Source of the DNA: Pinisolibacter aquiterrae
GTDB lineage: Bacteria > Pseudomonadota > Alphaproteobacteria > Rhizobiales > Ancalomicrobiaceae
Assembly: GCF_019160155.1 (NCBI RefSeq)
Contig: NZ_JAFNIH010000041.1
Span: 352,871-416,870, forward strand
DNA length: 64,000 nucleotides
Direction of reading: 5' to 3'
Part shown: positions 45,626-55,334 of the stretch, piece after piece
Position numbering within the stretch: the stretch's first letter is position 1
Layout of the letters: each line of letters begins with the position of its first letter
The notes under the pieces: model-generated
Told to the model about the DNA's origin: nothing
What the model saw: only the letters and a program-made list of their open reading frames with translations
Database searches by the model: none
Made by a program: the position numbers and the translations under genes

Positions 45626-45634
45626 AAACCTTCG

Positions 45635-46657
45635 TCAGAGCAGGTTGCGCTCGGCGAGGAAGGTCGTGACCGAGGTGTAGATCTTCTCGGTCATGGCGTT
45701 GCGCTTCGCCCAGTTCCGCCATTCCTGCTGCGCGATCTGGCGGAACTTGCGGCGCTCGTCCGGAGCCATGTCGATGATCTCGATGGTCGGATCCTTCTTG
45801 GCCTCGGCGACGGCGGCCAGATCCAGCTTCTTCAGACGGAAGACGAGATCATAGGCGAGCTTGTCGGTGGCGGTGACGAGGATCGCCTTGAGATCGGGCG
45901 GCAGGCCGTCCCAGATCTTCTTGTTGATCGACACGTCGACCATCGGCAGCGAGTGGAAGCCGGGGTAGGACGGGAATTTCGCGAACTTGTGCAGGCCCTG
46001 GGCCTGGTTGGTGGCGAAGACGGTGTAGTCGGCGGCGTCGATGACGCCCTTCTCGAGCGAGGTGTAGACCTCCGAGCCCGGCAGATTGACCGGAGCGGCG
46101 CCGGCCTTGGCGAAGATGTCGTAGACCATGCCTTCGGGGGCGCGGATCTTCAGACCCTTCATGTCGGCGACGGTGCGCAGCGGCTTCTTCGACGGCAGCG
46201 ATTCCAGGCCGGTCGCGGCGGCGCCGATCAGATGCAGGCCGTAGGGCTCGACCAGCTCGTTGTAGAGCTGCTCGCCGCCGCCGACCTTCATGTATTCGAG
46301 GAACTGCAGCGGATCGGACCACGCGCCGACCAGATTGCCGAGCATCGAGAAGGCCGGATTGATGCCCGAGAAGTAGCTCGGGTCGGTCAGATGGCCCTGG
46401 AGAATGCCCGAGCCGACCGCGTCGAGGGTCTGGTTGTGGGGAACCACGGCGCCGGTGGGCAGGATTTCGATCTTGATGCGCCCGTTCGACATCGTCGCGA
46501 TGTTCTGGGCCCATTCCTGCTTGTACTTGAACGTGGGCTCACCGGCCGTCTCGGACGTCTGGAACGTCCACTGATAGTCCGCGGCCAGCGCCGCGCCGGT
46601 CATGAGGGCAAAGCCCAACCCGGCGCCCGCCAGGCGCTTCAAGAAGTTTCCGATCAT
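45635..46657 (-). CDS. TRAP transporter substrate-binding protein DctP (galactonate cluster)
   Basis: A 340-residue DctP-family protein with a Sec signal peptide (FLKRLAGAGLGFALMTGAAL, cleavage near ALAAD). The mature part has EWAQNIATMSNGRIKIEI and MKGLKIRAPEGMVYDIF, with the carboxylate-binding Arg. The ATG at 46657 follows GGGAG by 8 bases. It opens the TRAP-dgo operon just after the GntR regulator gene. Confidence 0.92.
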   Translation of the reverse strand: MIGNFLKRLAGAGLGFALMTGAALAADYQWTFQTSETAGEPTFKYKQEWAQNIATMSNGRIKIEILPTGAVVPHNQTLDAVGSGILQGHLTDPSYFSGINPAFSMLGNLVGAWSDPLQFLEYMKVGGGEQLYNELVEPYGLHLIGAAATGLESLPSKKPLRTVADMKGLKIRAPEGMVYDIFAKAGAAPVNLPGSEVYTSLEKGVIDAADYTVFATNQAQGLHKFAKFPSYPGFHSLPMVDVSINKKIWDGLPPDLKAILVTATDKLAYDLVFRLKKLDLAAVAEAKKDPTIEIIDMAPDERRKFRQIAQQEWRNWAKRNAMTEKIYTSVTTFLAERNLL

Positions 46658-46698
46658 GTGACGACTCCCTGACTTCGTTGGAGAGCTGCGGTTCGGAC

Positions 46699-46721
46699 GG
46701 CGGCGCTCTCGTTCCGCCGCC
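46699..46721 (-). terminator. Stem-loop after the GntR regulator gene
   Basis: GGCGGCG and CGCCGCC (46699-46705 and 46715-46721) form a 7-bp stem with a 9-nt loop, 4 bp after the regulator stop on the minus strand. It could partly insulate the regulator from the TRAP-dgo genes. There is no T-run. Confidence 0.35.
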
Positions 46722-46725
46722 CCGC

Positions 46726-47532
46726 TCACGGCGCGGATCTGAGATCCGCTTCGACCTGCCGCCTCATGAGGTCGATCAGGTCCCGATGGGTCTGCCGCCC
46801 CGACGAGCCGAGGTCGACGGCGGTGCGATTCATGACGTGGATCGCCGCGTCGAAGGCCTCTCTCGGCCGCCGCAGGCGAATGCACTCCATCAACAGGCGA
46901 TGACGCTCCAGCGTGTCCCGCAACTCGTCGGCGGTCGCGTTGGTGCGGCGGATGACGAGACGGATCGCCGGGCTCAGGATGTGGGAGAGCTGCGCCCACA
47001 CGATGTTGTGGGTGGCCCGGTAGATCGCGGCGTGGAAGGCGACGTCGGCGTCGTCGAAGACGTCTTGATCGGCGACCTGACCGTCGAGCGGATCGACCGC
47101 CGCCGCCATCGCCTTGTGCGCCTCCTCCATCGCCATGAGGTCGCGCGCGCTCGCACGCTCGGCGGCGATCGCCGAGATGTAGGGCTCGGCCGCGTAGCGG
47201 AACTCGAGGATTTCGGTGAGGAAGTCGATGTTCGGATCGGCGTGGTCGACCAGCCACCGCGTCACCTGGGGGTCGAGCATGTTCCAGTCGCAATATTCCG
47301 CGACCACCGTGCCCTGACCGGCGAAGCGGCGGACGATGCCGAGCGCCACCAGGATCTGCAGGCCCGCCCGGATCGAGGCACGGCTGACGCCGAAGGTCTC
47401 GGTCAACTCGACCTCCTTCGGCAGGAAGTCGCCCGGCTTGACGCGTCCGGAAAAGAGGTCCGCGGCCAGGCGTTCGGCCACCTGGGCTCCGAGATCTCGA
47501 CCACCGACCAGGATGGGGTCTTCGCGCGACAT
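46726..47532 (-). CDS. GntR-family (FCD) regulator, DgoR-like
   Basis: A 268-residue GntR regulator of the FadR/FCD subgroup. The winged helix includes KEVELTETFGVSRASIRAGLQ and the all-helical FCD domain follows with LEFRYAAEPYISAIAAERAS. D-galactonate operons are commonly controlled by such a regulator (DgoR), and this one sits directly before the TRAP-dgo genes. It is divergent from gnd, so it may control both directions. Confidence 0.85.
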   Translation of the reverse strand: MSREDPILVGGRDLGAQVAERLAADLFSGRVKPGDFLPKEVELTETFGVSRASIRAGLQILVALGIVRRFAGQGTVVAEYCDWNMLDPQVTRWLVDHADPNIDFLTEILEFRYAAEPYISAIAAERASARDLMAMEEAHKAMAAAVDPLDGQVADQDVFDDADVAFHAAIYRATHNIVWAQLSHILSPAIRLVIRRTNATADELRDTLERHRLLMECIRLRRPREAFDAAIHVMNRTAVDLGSSGRQTHRDLIDLMRRQVEADLRSAP

Positions 47533-47778
47533 CGTCGCTCCCTCTTCTCTTTGTCGGCGATCAGGAGTATTCCATGTCTGACATGAAGACAAGAAGATAA
47601 TACTTATGCATCGCACAAAGATGATATGCAGCGCAGCATGTCCGATTGTAGAGGCGCGGTTCACGTGTTCTACGCCTTTCGTCGCAGATGACGTCGCCGG
47701 CCCGAAAGTCGCCCACCTCGGCGCGCAGGTCGTCGAACCGACCGCCGGGCCTCACTTCACCCGAGAAGGGGTTCTCTC
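47533..47778. promoter_or_regulatory. Divergent promoter of dgoR-like and gnd genes
   Basis: This 246-bp gap has a strongly AT-rich part at about 47565-47650. CATGTC-T-GACATG (47573-47585) is a perfect 6-bp inverted repeat with a 1-bp centre, 41 bp upstream of the regulator start, the size and form of a GntR/FCD operator. No open frame of note is present. Confidence 0.55.
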
Positions 47779-49188
47779 ATGACAGCCGAAGTCGTCGACA
47801 TCGCCGTGATCGGTCTCGGCGTGATGGGCCGCAATCTCGCGCTCCACTTGGCCGACGCCGGTTTCGCCGTCGCCGCCACCGATCCCTTTCCCGAGGTGGT
47901 CGTCGTCGCCGCCGAGGAGATGGCCGGCCGGGTCCGTCTCGTCGCCACGCCGCGCGATGCCGCCTCCGGGCCGGATCGGGCGCGCCGCTTCCTGGTGATG
48001 ATCAAGGCCGGCGATCCGATCGACGCGCTGCTCGCCGATCTCGACGGCGTGCTGCTGTCCGGCGACGTGATCGTCGACGGCGGGAATTCCCATTGGCAGG
48101 ACACCGAGCGGCGCGAGCGTCTCTTGGCGCCGCGCGGCATCCGCTTCGTCGGGCTCGGCGTCTCCGGCGGCCGCGAGGGCGCCCGCCACGGCGCCTCGCT
48201 GATGGCCGGCGGCGATCGCGACGCCCTCGCCGAGATCGCGCCCCTGCTCGCCGCCCTCGCCGCCCGGGCCCCCGACGGCACCCCCTGCCACGGCCGCTTC
48301 GGCGACGGCGGCGCCGGCCATTTCGTCAAGATGGCGCACAACGGCATCGAATACGCGCAGATGCAGCTCTGGGCCGAGGCCGCCGTCGCCCTGCTCGGCC
48401 CCGCCGGCCTCGCGCCCGCCCGCGCCGCCGAGGTCGTCGCCGCTTGGGCGCAGGGCCCGGCCGCCTCTTATCTCCTCGACGCCACGGCGGTGGTCCTGCG
48501 CGCCGAGGATCTCGACACCGGCCGTCCCCTGGTCGAGATCGTCGCCGATCGCGCCGCCCACAAGGGCACCGGCAAATGGACGGTCGAGGCGGCGGCCGAA
48601 TTCGGCGTCGCCGTGCCCTCGATCGCCGCCGCCTATTTCGCGCGCATCCTCTCCGCCGAGCGCCGGCCCCGCCCCGGTCTCGCCCGTCCGCCCGCCGCCG
48701 AGGCCGACCCGGAGACGATCGTCGCCGATCTCGCCGCCGCCCTGCCGCTCGCGATGATCTCGGCCTATCTCCAGGGGCTCGATCTGATCGTCGCGGCGGC
48801 GCGGGCGCGCGGCTGGGACACCGATCCGGCGGCGGTGGTGCGGGTCTGGCGCGCCGGCTGCATCATCCGCGCCGACATGCTGACGCCGCTCGCCGAGGCC
48901 GTCGCCGGCCGCGACGACGTCTGGGACGCGCTCGAGAGCCCCTTCGGCCGCGAAGCGGTCGAAACCGGAGCGCCGGCGCTGCGCCGGCTCGTCGCGACGC
49001 TCGCCGGCGCCGGCGTCCCGATCCCCGGTTTCGCCTCCGTCCTCGCCCATCTCGACGGCCTCGGCGCGGCGCGCCTCGGCGCCTCGGTGATCCAGGGCCA
49101 ACGCGACCTCTTCGGCGATCACTCCTTCGAACGGGTCGATCGGCCCGGCGCCTTCCACCACGACTGGGCACGGGAGACGGCGCGATGA
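47779..49188 (+). CDS. gnd: 6-phosphogluconate dehydrogenase (decarboxylating)
   Basis: A 469-residue 6PGDH of the long form. It has the NADP motif GLGVMG (12-17), the substrate segments GVSGGREGARHGASLMAGG and HFVKMAHNGIEYAQMQL (catalytic Lys and His), and the C-terminal all-helical domain. It converts 6-phosphogluconate to ribulose 5-phosphate. The next gene, gluconokinase, overlaps by 4 bp, so this copy probably serves gluconate catabolism. The sequence diverges from the E. coli enzyme in the C-terminal part, which is normal for alphaproteobacteria. Confidence 0.93.
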   Translation: MTAEVVDIAVIGLGVMGRNLALHLADAGFAVAATDPFPEVVVVAAEEMAGRVRLVATPRDAASGPDRARRFLVMIKAGDPIDALLADLDGVLLSGDVIVDGGNSHWQDTERRERLLAPRGIRFVGLGVSGGREGARHGASLMAGGDRDALAEIAPLLAALAARAPDGTPCHGRFGDGGAGHFVKMAHNGIEYAQMQLWAEAAVALLGPAGLAPARAAEVVAAWAQGPAASYLLDATAVVLRAEDLDTGRPLVEIVADRAAHKGTGKWTVEAAAEFGVAVPSIAAAYFARILSAERRPRPGLARPPAAEADPETIVADLAAALPLAMISAYLQGLDLIVAAARARGWDTDPAAVVRVWRAGCIIRADMLTPLAEAVAGRDDVWDALESPFGREAVETGAPALRRLVATLAGAGVPIPGFASVLAHLDGLGAARLGASVIQGQRDLFGDHSFERVDRPGAFHHDWARETAR

Positions 49189-49718
49189 CGGACAAGGTCG
49201 GCTCGATCGTCGTCGTGATGGGCATCAGCGGATCGGGCAAGTCGACGGTCGGCCGTCGCCTCGCCGAACGCCTCGGCGCCCTCTTCGTCGAAGGCGACGA
49301 TCATCACCCGCCCGCCAACCGCGCCAAGATGGCGGCCGGACACCCGCTCGACGACGCCGATCGCGCCCCGTGGCTCGCCCGCCTCGTCGAGATCGTGGCG
49401 TCGGCGGCCGGGGAGGGGCGCGACGTCGTCCTCGCCTGCTCCGCCCTGCGCCGCCGCTATCGCGACCGCCTGCGCGAGGCCGGTCCCACCGTCCGCTTCG
49501 TCCACCTGACCGGCGCCGATGCCCTGGTGCGGCGGCGTATGGGCGCGCGCGCCGATCACTTCATGCCGCCCGCCCTGATCGACAGCCAGATCGCCGCGCT
49601 GGAGCCGCCCGATCATGAGCCCGACGTGCTCGAGGTCGACGTCGCCGAGCCGCCCGAGCGTCTCGTCGAGCGGATCGTCGCCGGTCTCGCCACTCTGCCG
49701 GCGCCGACGGAGGGGTGA
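49185..49718 (+). CDS. gntK: Gluconokinase
   Basis: A 177-residue GntK-type kinase with P-loop GISGSGKST (13-21), EGDDHHPPANRAKMAAGHPL and the ACSALRRRYRDRLR segment typical of the family. It phosphorylates gluconate for the upstream 6PGDH. The ATG at 49185 overlaps the gnd stop. Confidence 0.94.
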   Translation: MTDKVGSIVVVMGISGSGKSTVGRRLAERLGALFVEGDDHHPPANRAKMAAGHPLDDADRAPWLARLVEIVASAAGEGRDVVLACSALRRRYRDRLREAGPTVRFVHLTGADALVRRRMGARADHFMPPALIDSQIAALEPPDHEPDVLEVDVAEPPERLVERIVAGLATLPAPTEG

Positions 49719-49773
49719 GTAGCACGGACCCACGCGACCGCGCCGGCCCGGGACGAGAGCCCGCGTCCGCGGT

Positions 49774-49796
49774 TTTCGTTTGCTCCCGCGACGAAA
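49774..49796. promoter_or_regulatory. Possible GlpR-type operator upstream of glpD
   Basis: TTTCGT (49774-49779) and ACGAAA (49791-49796) form an inverted repeat in an A/T-rich patch, 89 bp upstream of glpD. TTTCG-containing repeats are typical of GlpR (DeoR family) sites. No glpR gene is in the window. Confidence 0.4.
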
Positions 49797-49884
49797 GAAA
49801 AATATCGGTGCGGAGGATGGCTCTGGTCCGGGCCGCGCCGCACCGGCCTCGGACGGGCGGTGCCGGGACCGTCGGGAGAGACGC

Positions 49885-51384
49885 ATGGAGACGATCTATG
49901 ATCTCGCCGTGATCGGCGGCGGCATCAACGGATGCGGCATCGCCCGCGACGCGGCCGGGCGCGGGCTCTCGGTCCATCTCTGCGAGATGAACGATCTGGC
50001 GAGCGGCACCTCCTCGTGGTCGACCAAACTGGTCCACGGCGGCTTGCGGTATCTCGAATATTACGAGTTCCGCCTCGTCCACGAGGCGCTGGTCGAGCGC
50101 GAGGTGCTGTGGCGCGCCGCGCCCCATCTGATCGAGCCGCTGCGCTTCGTCCTGCCCCACCACGCGGGTCTGCGTCCGGCGTGGTTCCTGCGTCTCGGTC
50201 TCTTCGTCTACGACCATCTCGGCGGGCGGAAGCTCTTGCCCGGCACCCGCACCCTCGATCTCACCCGCGACCCGGCCGGCGCTCCGCTGAAGCCGGGGCT
50301 CTTCCGGCGCGGTTTCGAATATTCCGACTGCCGCGTCGACGACGCCCGTCTGGTCGTGCTGACCGCCCTCGACGCGGCCGAGCGCGGCGCGGTGATCGAG
50401 ACCCGCACCCGCGCCGTCGCCGCGACCGGCTCCGCCGAGGGCTGGACGGTGACGCTCGAGGACCGCGACGGCGCCCGCCGTACGATTCGCGCCCGCGCCC
50501 TGGTCAATGCCGCCGGCCCCTGGGTCGAGCGGATCCTGACCGAGGTCGTCCCCGGCCGCAGCCGGGCGCGCGTCCGCCTCGTCCAGGGCTCGCACGTGGT
50601 GGTGCGCCGGCTCTACGACCACGATCGCTGCTATCTCTTCCAGAACGGCGACGGCCGCATCGTCTTCGCCATTCCCTACGAACGCGACTTCACCCTGATC
50701 GGCACCACCGACCAGGACTTCCACGGCGATCCGGGCGAAGTGCGGGCGAGCGAGGCGGAGATCGATTATCTCTGCCGGGCGGCGAGCGACTATTTCGCCC
50801 GGCCGATCGGCCGTGACGACGTCGTCTGGAGCTTCTCCGGCGTCCGCCCGCTCTATGACGACGGCGCGAGCGAGGCCAAGGCGGCGAGCCGCGACTATGT
50901 CTTCGAACTCGACGAGAGCGTCGCCGGCGCGCCGCTCCTGTCGATCTTCGGCGGCAAGATCACCACTTATCGCCGCCTCGCCGAGGCGGCCTTGCGTAAA
51001 TTGGCGACCCATCTCCCCGCCGCCGGTCCCGCCTGGACCGCGACGGCGCCGCTGCCGGGCGGTGATTTCCCCGTCGACGGGCGCGAGCGCCTCGCCGCCG
51101 ACCTCCTCGCCCGCCATCCCTTCCTCGACGCCGAGACCGCCGCGCGTCTCGTGCGCGCCTACGGCACCCGCGCCGAGGCGATCCTCGGATCGGTGACGCA
51201 CCGCGAGGATCTCGGCCGTGACTTCGGCGCCGGCCTCAGCGAGGCCGAGGTGCGCCACATGATGAGCCGGGAATGGGCGGTCGAGGCCGACGACGTCCTG
51301 TGGCGCCGCTCCAAGCTCGGCCTGCGTCTTTCGCCCGATCGTGTGGCGGAGCTCGCCGCCTTCATGGCGGCGGCGCGGCGCTAG
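49885..51384 (+). CDS. glpD: Aerobic glycerol-3-phosphate dehydrogenase
   Basis: A 499-residue FAD-dependent membrane-associated dehydrogenase. It starts METIYDLAVIGGGINGCGIA with the FAD motif at 11-16, and has TSSWSTKLVHGGLRYLEYYE, the catalytic-domain segment ERDFTLIGTTDQDF and a C-terminal helical domain. The ATG at 49885 follows GGGAGAG; the longer frame from 49780 covers the promoter. It oxidises sn-glycerol 3-phosphate to DHAP with electrons to quinone. Its stop codon shares bases with the stop of the convergent kpsS-like gene (CTAG). Confidence 0.94.
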   Translation: METIYDLAVIGGGINGCGIARDAAGRGLSVHLCEMNDLASGTSSWSTKLVHGGLRYLEYYEFRLVHEALVEREVLWRAAPHLIEPLRFVLPHHAGLRPAWFLRLGLFVYDHLGGRKLLPGTRTLDLTRDPAGAPLKPGLFRRGFEYSDCRVDDARLVVLTALDAAERGAVIETRTRAVAATGSAEGWTVTLEDRDGARRTIRARALVNAAGPWVERILTEVVPGRSRARVRLVQGSHVVVRRLYDHDRCYLFQNGDGRIVFAIPYERDFTLIGTTDQDFHGDPGEVRASEAEIDYLCRAASDYFARPIGRDDVVWSFSGVRPLYDDGASEAKAASRDYVFELDESVAGAPLLSIFGGKITTYRRLAEAALRKLATHLPAAGPAWTATAPLPGGDFPVDGRERLAADLLARHPFLDAETAARLVRAYGTRAEAILGSVTHREDLGRDFGAGLSEAEVRHMMSREWAVEADDVLWRRSKLGLRLSPDRVAELAAFMAAARR

Positions 51385-52652
51385 TCCGCGCGCCCGGCGT
51401 CGGGGACCACGACCTCGGTCGGATCGGTGCGATCGGCGTCGGCCGCGCGCAGCCGCGCCGCGACCGCGTCGGCGATGCCGGGCCAGGTCTTCTTCAGATA
51501 GAAGCTGCCGGGAATGAGCGCGGTGCGCAGCGTGTGCTCGACGAAGCGATCGGCCACCTCGCGGTCGACCGCCGGCGGGTCGCGCCAGAATCGATCGAGA
51601 TCCTCGATGCCGGCCGGCGGCCGCGACAGCCCCTCGATGTGATAGAGCGCCTTGCCGAAGGCGATGGTCGGGATCGCGTTGCGCAGCGAGGCGAGACCGG
51701 CGGTGCTGTTGATCGTCACCACGCCCCGGGCCTGACGCACGATCGGCAGCAGCGGCCCCGATTGGAGATAGACGACCCGCGAGGTCAGGCCGTCCAACTC
51801 GATCAGCCGGCGCAGCGTCTTGCGATGGTGGTTGTGGCCGATGTCGAAGGGGTGGGCCTTGATGAGGAGCCGCGCGTCGGCCGGCGCCGCCCGGTGGAAC
51901 GAGTCGAGCACCGCCTCGAGGAAAGTCCCCGACGTCCACCCGCGTCCATGACGGCGCAGTTGCAGATCGTCGTGGACCTGCAGCGCCACCACGAAGAACG
52001 GCGAATGTTCGCCCGCCAGGATCCTCTCGACGAGGCGTTCGTCCTCGCGCAGGGCGAAGCGACGACGAAAATAGGCGCGGAACCAGTAGCGGAACTCGGC
52101 GCGCAGCGACCGCTCTCGATGGTGTTCGTAGCCGGGGAAGAGATGACGGGTCGAGCGATGGGCGATGAAGTAGAAGCAGGCCCGGAGCCCCATCGCGAAG
52201 GTCTGCCCGGTCAGATGCGGCGCCGGCGCCGGCGGCGTCCCGGCGCGGGCCGAATCGAAGGTCGCCGGCAGGGTCGAATTGGCGTTGTTGCCGTCGGGCT
52301 CGAAGGTGACGTGGTCCGGGCGGATGTAGCCCTCCTCGAAGCACCACACTCGAATGCCGCGCGCCGCCGCCGCCGCCTTGGCGACGCGGTGGATCGGCCG
52401 TTCGTCGCCGAAGAGGACGACGAAATCGGGCCGCCATTCGCCGAGGAGGCGCTCGAAATAGGCCTGATAGTCCCCGTCGCGAAACCGCGCGACCTCGTAG
52501 CGCCCGCCGAGGGAATAGAAGATGTCGCCGCCGTTGAAGACGAGCCGGCGCACCTCGAATCCATGCCCCGAGAGCGCCGTCCGCAGATGGGCGAAGAAGC
52601 CGCCGACCGGGCCCTGCAGCAGCAGGACTCTTCGCCTGGGTGGGATCGTCAT
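51381..52652 (-). CDS. Capsular polysaccharide export/Kdo-transferase-like protein, KpsS-like
   Basis: A 423-residue protein of the capsule polysaccharide biosynthesis family (KpsS/LipB). It begins RRVLLLQGPVGGFFAHL with the family segments VFNGGDIFYS, WCFEEGYIRPDHVTFEPDG, LLIKAHPFDIGHNHH and GVVTINSTAGLASLRNAIP. These proteins add the Kdo linker to phosphatidylglycerol for capsule export. No kpsC, kpsM or other capsule gene is nearby, so it is an orphan here. The ATG at 52652 is chosen at the family start; the frame extends to 52790 without conserved sequence. Confidence 0.85.
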   Translation of the reverse strand: MTIPPRRRVLLLQGPVGGFFAHLRTALSGHGFEVRRLVFNGGDIFYSLGGRYEVARFRDGDYQAYFERLLGEWRPDFVVLFGDERPIHRVAKAAAAARGIRVWCFEEGYIRPDHVTFEPDGNNANSTLPATFDSARAGTPPAPAPHLTGQTFAMGLRACFYFIAHRSTRHLFPGYEHHRERSLRAEFRYWFRAYFRRRFALREDERLVERILAGEHSPFFVVALQVHDDLQLRRHGRGWTSGTFLEAVLDSFHRAAPADARLLIKAHPFDIGHNHHRKTLRRLIELDGLTSRVVYLQSGPLLPIVRQARGVVTINSTAGLASLRNAIPTIAFGKALYHIEGLSRPPAGIEDLDRFWRDPPAVDREVADRFVEHTLRTALIPGSFYLKKTWPGIADAVAARLRAADADRTDPTEVVVPDAGRAD

Positions 52653-52932
52653 CGTGACTGGCCGCCGATTCTGGTGCGCATTCCGTATTTCGTCATTGTC
52701 TCTCGGGCATGCTGTCTGTTCCATGAACGAACCCGCCCGAAACGGGCGGACCGACGGCGTTCCGCTGCGACCGAGGACGCGAAACGCCACCCGAGGTCGT
52801 GAGACGGTTCGATTTAACCGAAGACGGCGGCGCGCGCCATGTTTCGAGATCCGCCCATCGTCGATCCGGCGACGGACGCCCGCGATCGATGCGCCGCGCC
52901 GGTTCGCGCCTCCCTCGGCCGGCTCGGCCCGC

Positions 52933-53787
52933 TCACCCCGCGCTCGACGCGCCGCCGGCCAGTTCGATGATCTCGTTCGTGATCTCTTCCTGCCGGAGGC
53001 GCCGGGACCGCGAGACGAGATCCTCGAGCGTCGCCGCCACGTTGGTCTTGGCGGCGATCATCGCCCGCATGCGCGCCTCGTTCTCGGCGGCGAAGGACAG
53101 GGTGATCGCCTCGCACACCTCGGCGAAGACGTATTCCTGGGCGAGACGGGCGAGGAGGACAGGCGCGGGCAGGGTGAGGAGCGGCTCGCCGCTCGCCACC
53201 GTCGCCGGGAAACGCGCGAAGTCGAAGGGCACCAGCCGCTTCTCGACGACGTGGAGCGAGGCACCGGCGTTCGGCACCGCATGGATCACCGTGACGTCGC
53301 TCACCCGGCCGGCGCGAAGCCGCTCGTAGAGGGCTTCGACGATCCGGTCGGCGAGCGCCACCGCCTGATCGACGTGGCCGATCATCGGCGCCGACCAGGC
53401 GACCTCGAGACCCCGCTGTTCCGCGACCATCAGGCCGCGATCGCCGAGCACGAACAGTTCCGATCGCGCCCGCGGCATCGCCGCGACCGCCGCGTCGAGG
53501 ACGCGCTCGTTGAAGACCCCGGCGAAGCCCTGTTCGGCGCAGAGCGCGACCACCACGTGGCCGCCGGGCGGCCGTCCGTCGGCGCCCGGGCGGTCGGGCG
53601 CGGGCAGATGCACCAGCGCGCGGCCTATGGCGCGGGCGATGATCGCGGCATGGGCGCGGATGCCCTCGAGCCGGCCGCGCGCCTCGCGCGACCGCGCGGC
53701 GGCGATGCCGCGCATCGCGGTGATCACCACCGAGAGCTGACGCACCGTGCCGATTCGCGCCTCGACGTCGCTCGCCCGCTCGCTCAT
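52933..53787 (-). CDS. atpG: N-ATPase gamma subunit
   Basis: A 284-residue gamma subunit, the central stalk of the rotary ATPase. The N-terminal helix includes [20 protein letters not shown] and the C-terminal helix [20 protein letters not shown], both typical coiled-coil parts of the family. It is the last gene of the operon; its ATG overlaps the atpA stop by 4 bp. The sequence is divergent from housekeeping gamma subunits, as expected for the N-ATPase branch. Confidence 0.92.
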   Translation of the reverse strand: MSERASDVEARIGTVRQLSVVITAMRGIAAARSREARGRLEGIRAHAAIIARAIGRALVHLPAPDRPGADGRPPGGHVVVALCAEQGFAGVFNERVLDAAVAAMPRARSELFVLGDRGLMVAEQRGLEVAWSAPMIGHVDQAVALADRIVEALYERLRAGRVSDVTVIHAVPNAGASLHVVEKRLVPFDFARFPATVASGEPLLTLPAPVLLARLAQEYVFAEVCEAITLSFAAENEARMRAMIAAKTNVAATLEDLVSRSRRLRQEEITNEIIELAGGASSAG

Positions 53788-55334
53788 GGCGGCCCCTCGG
53801 CCGTCGGCGCCGCCGCCACCGCAGCGGCGATCGCCCGCACCCGATCGACGAGGCGGGCGCGATCCTCCTCCGCGCTCGCGCCCTCCGGCGCCGCCTGGAC
53901 GGTGGCGCGGAGCCGGTCGCGCACGGTGGCGACGAGGCCGGGCGGATGGGCGTCGAAGACCCCCTCGGCGAGCGCCGCCAGCAGCGCCACCTGATCCTCC
54001 GGACGCAGACCGGCGAAGCGCGGCTGATCGAGCAGGGCACGGATGCGCTCGCCCCGGGTGATCTGCGACTTGACCCGCGCGTCGGTGAGACCGCCGAAAC
54101 GGGTGAACATCTCGAGCTCGAGGAACTGGGCGTAATCGAGCCGGATCCGCCCGGCGACGTCGCGCAAGGCCGGCCGTTGCGCCTTGCCGCCGACCCGGCT
54201 GACGCTGAGGCCGACGTCGATCGCCGGCCGCCGGTTCGCCGCGAAGAGACGCGCGTCGAGCACGATCTGACCGTCGGTGATCGAGATCAGATTGGTCGGA
54301 ATATAGGCGGAGAGATTGCCGGCGTCGGTCTCGGCGATCGGCAGCGCCGTCAGCGAGCCGCCGCCGAGGGCGGGGGAGAGCTTGGCGGCGCGCTCCAGCA
54401 TGCGGGCGTGGACGTAGAAGACGTCGCCGGGATAGGCCTCGCGGCCCGGCGGCTCGCGCGTCAGGAGCGCCAGCTCGCGGTGGGTCGCGGCGTGTTTGGT
54501 GAGGTCGTCGACGACGATCAGGGCATGGCCGCCGCGATCGCGGAAATATTCGGCGATGGTGAAGCCGGCGAAGGGCGCGATCCATTGCAGGCCCGGCGCC
54601 GCCGCCGCCGAGGCCACCACGAAGATGCACCGTTCGATCGCGCCGTGCTCGCGCACCTGCTCGATCACCCGCTCCACCGCCGTCGCCCGCTGGCCGACCG
54701 CGACATAGACCGAGACCACGTCCGAGCACTTCTGATTGACGATGGCGTCGACGCCGATCGCGGTCTTGCCGGTTGCCCGATCGCCGATGATCAGCTCCCG
54801 CTGGCCGCGCCCGAGCGCGAAGAGCGCGTCGAGGGCGAGGATGCCGGTGTCGAGCGGCGAGGAGACGAGATCGCGGTCGATGATCGCCGGCGCCGCCCGT
54901 TCGATCGGATGGCGCGCCTCCGCGACGATCGGCGGTCCGCCGTCGAGCGGCCGGCCGAGCGGATCGACGACACGCCCGAGAAGCCCCGAACCGACCGGCA
55001 CCCGCACCACCTCGCCGGTTCCGGTCACCCGCCCGCCCGCCTCGACGGCGGTGGCGTCGTCGAGGAGGACGGCGCAGACGTCGTCGGCGTCGAGCGTCAA
55101 CGCGAAGCCGGCGCCGCCGCCCTCGAAGGCGAGCAACTCGTCGAGACGAACGTCGGGCAGGCCCGAGACATGGGCGATGCCGTCGGCGATCGCGGTGATC
55201 CGCCCGATCGATTCCGCCGTCGCGGTGACTTCGGTCCCGGCCAGTCGTTCGCGGCTCGTCTTCAGCCAGGCGGCGGTCCGGCCGTCGAGTGAGGTGTCGG
55301 GCGCGGTCTCGGGCGTGGTCATGGACCTGGTCAT
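53784..55334 (-). CDS. atpA: N-ATPase alpha subunit
   Basis: A 516-residue alpha subunit with Walker A GDRATGKT (184-191), [16 protein letters not shown] and the family segment [17 protein letters not shown]. It forms the non-catalytic part of the F1-like hexamer with AtpD. The ATG at 55334 overlaps the atpF stop by 4 bp. The gene follows the fused b/delta-like atpF, as in other N-ATPase operons. Confidence 0.95.
   Translation of the reverse strand: MTRSMTTPETAPDTSLDGRTAAWLKTSRERLAGTEVTATAESIGRITAIADGIAHVSGLPDVRLDELLAFEGGGAGFALTLDADDVCAVLLDDATAVEAGGRVTGTGEVVRVPVGSGLLGRVVDPLGRPLDGGPPIVAEARHPIERAAPAIIDRDLVSSPLDTGILALDALFALGRGQRELIIGDRATGKTAIGVDAIVNQKCSDVVSVYVAVGQRATAVERVIEQVREHGAIERCIFVVASAAAAPGLQWIAPFAGFTIAEYFRDRGGHALIVVDDLTKHAATHRELALLTREPPGREAYPGDVFYVHARMLERAAKLSPALGGGSLTALPIAETDAGNLSAYIPTNLISITDGQIVLDARLFAANRRPAIDVGLSVSRVGGKAQRPALRDVAGRIRLDYAQFLELEMFTRFGGLTDARVKSQITRGERIRALLDQPRFAGLRPEDQVALLAALAEGVFDAHPPGLVATVRDRLRATVQAAPEGASAEEDRARLVDRVRAIAAAVAAAPTAEGPP

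Noticed and set aside
47752-49161. 469-codon minus-strand open frame opposite gnd
   Set aside because: Shadow frame rich in Gly, Arg and Asp; gnd on the plus strand has full motifs.
49780-49884. Longer GlpD start at 49780
   Set aside because: The extension is basic and low in similarity and covers the operator-like repeat; GGGAGAG precedes the ATG at 49885.
52799-52820. Small hairpin CGGTT/AACCG downstream of the N-ATPase operon as a terminator
   Set aside because: Only five base pairs and no T-run on the minus strand; too weak to call.
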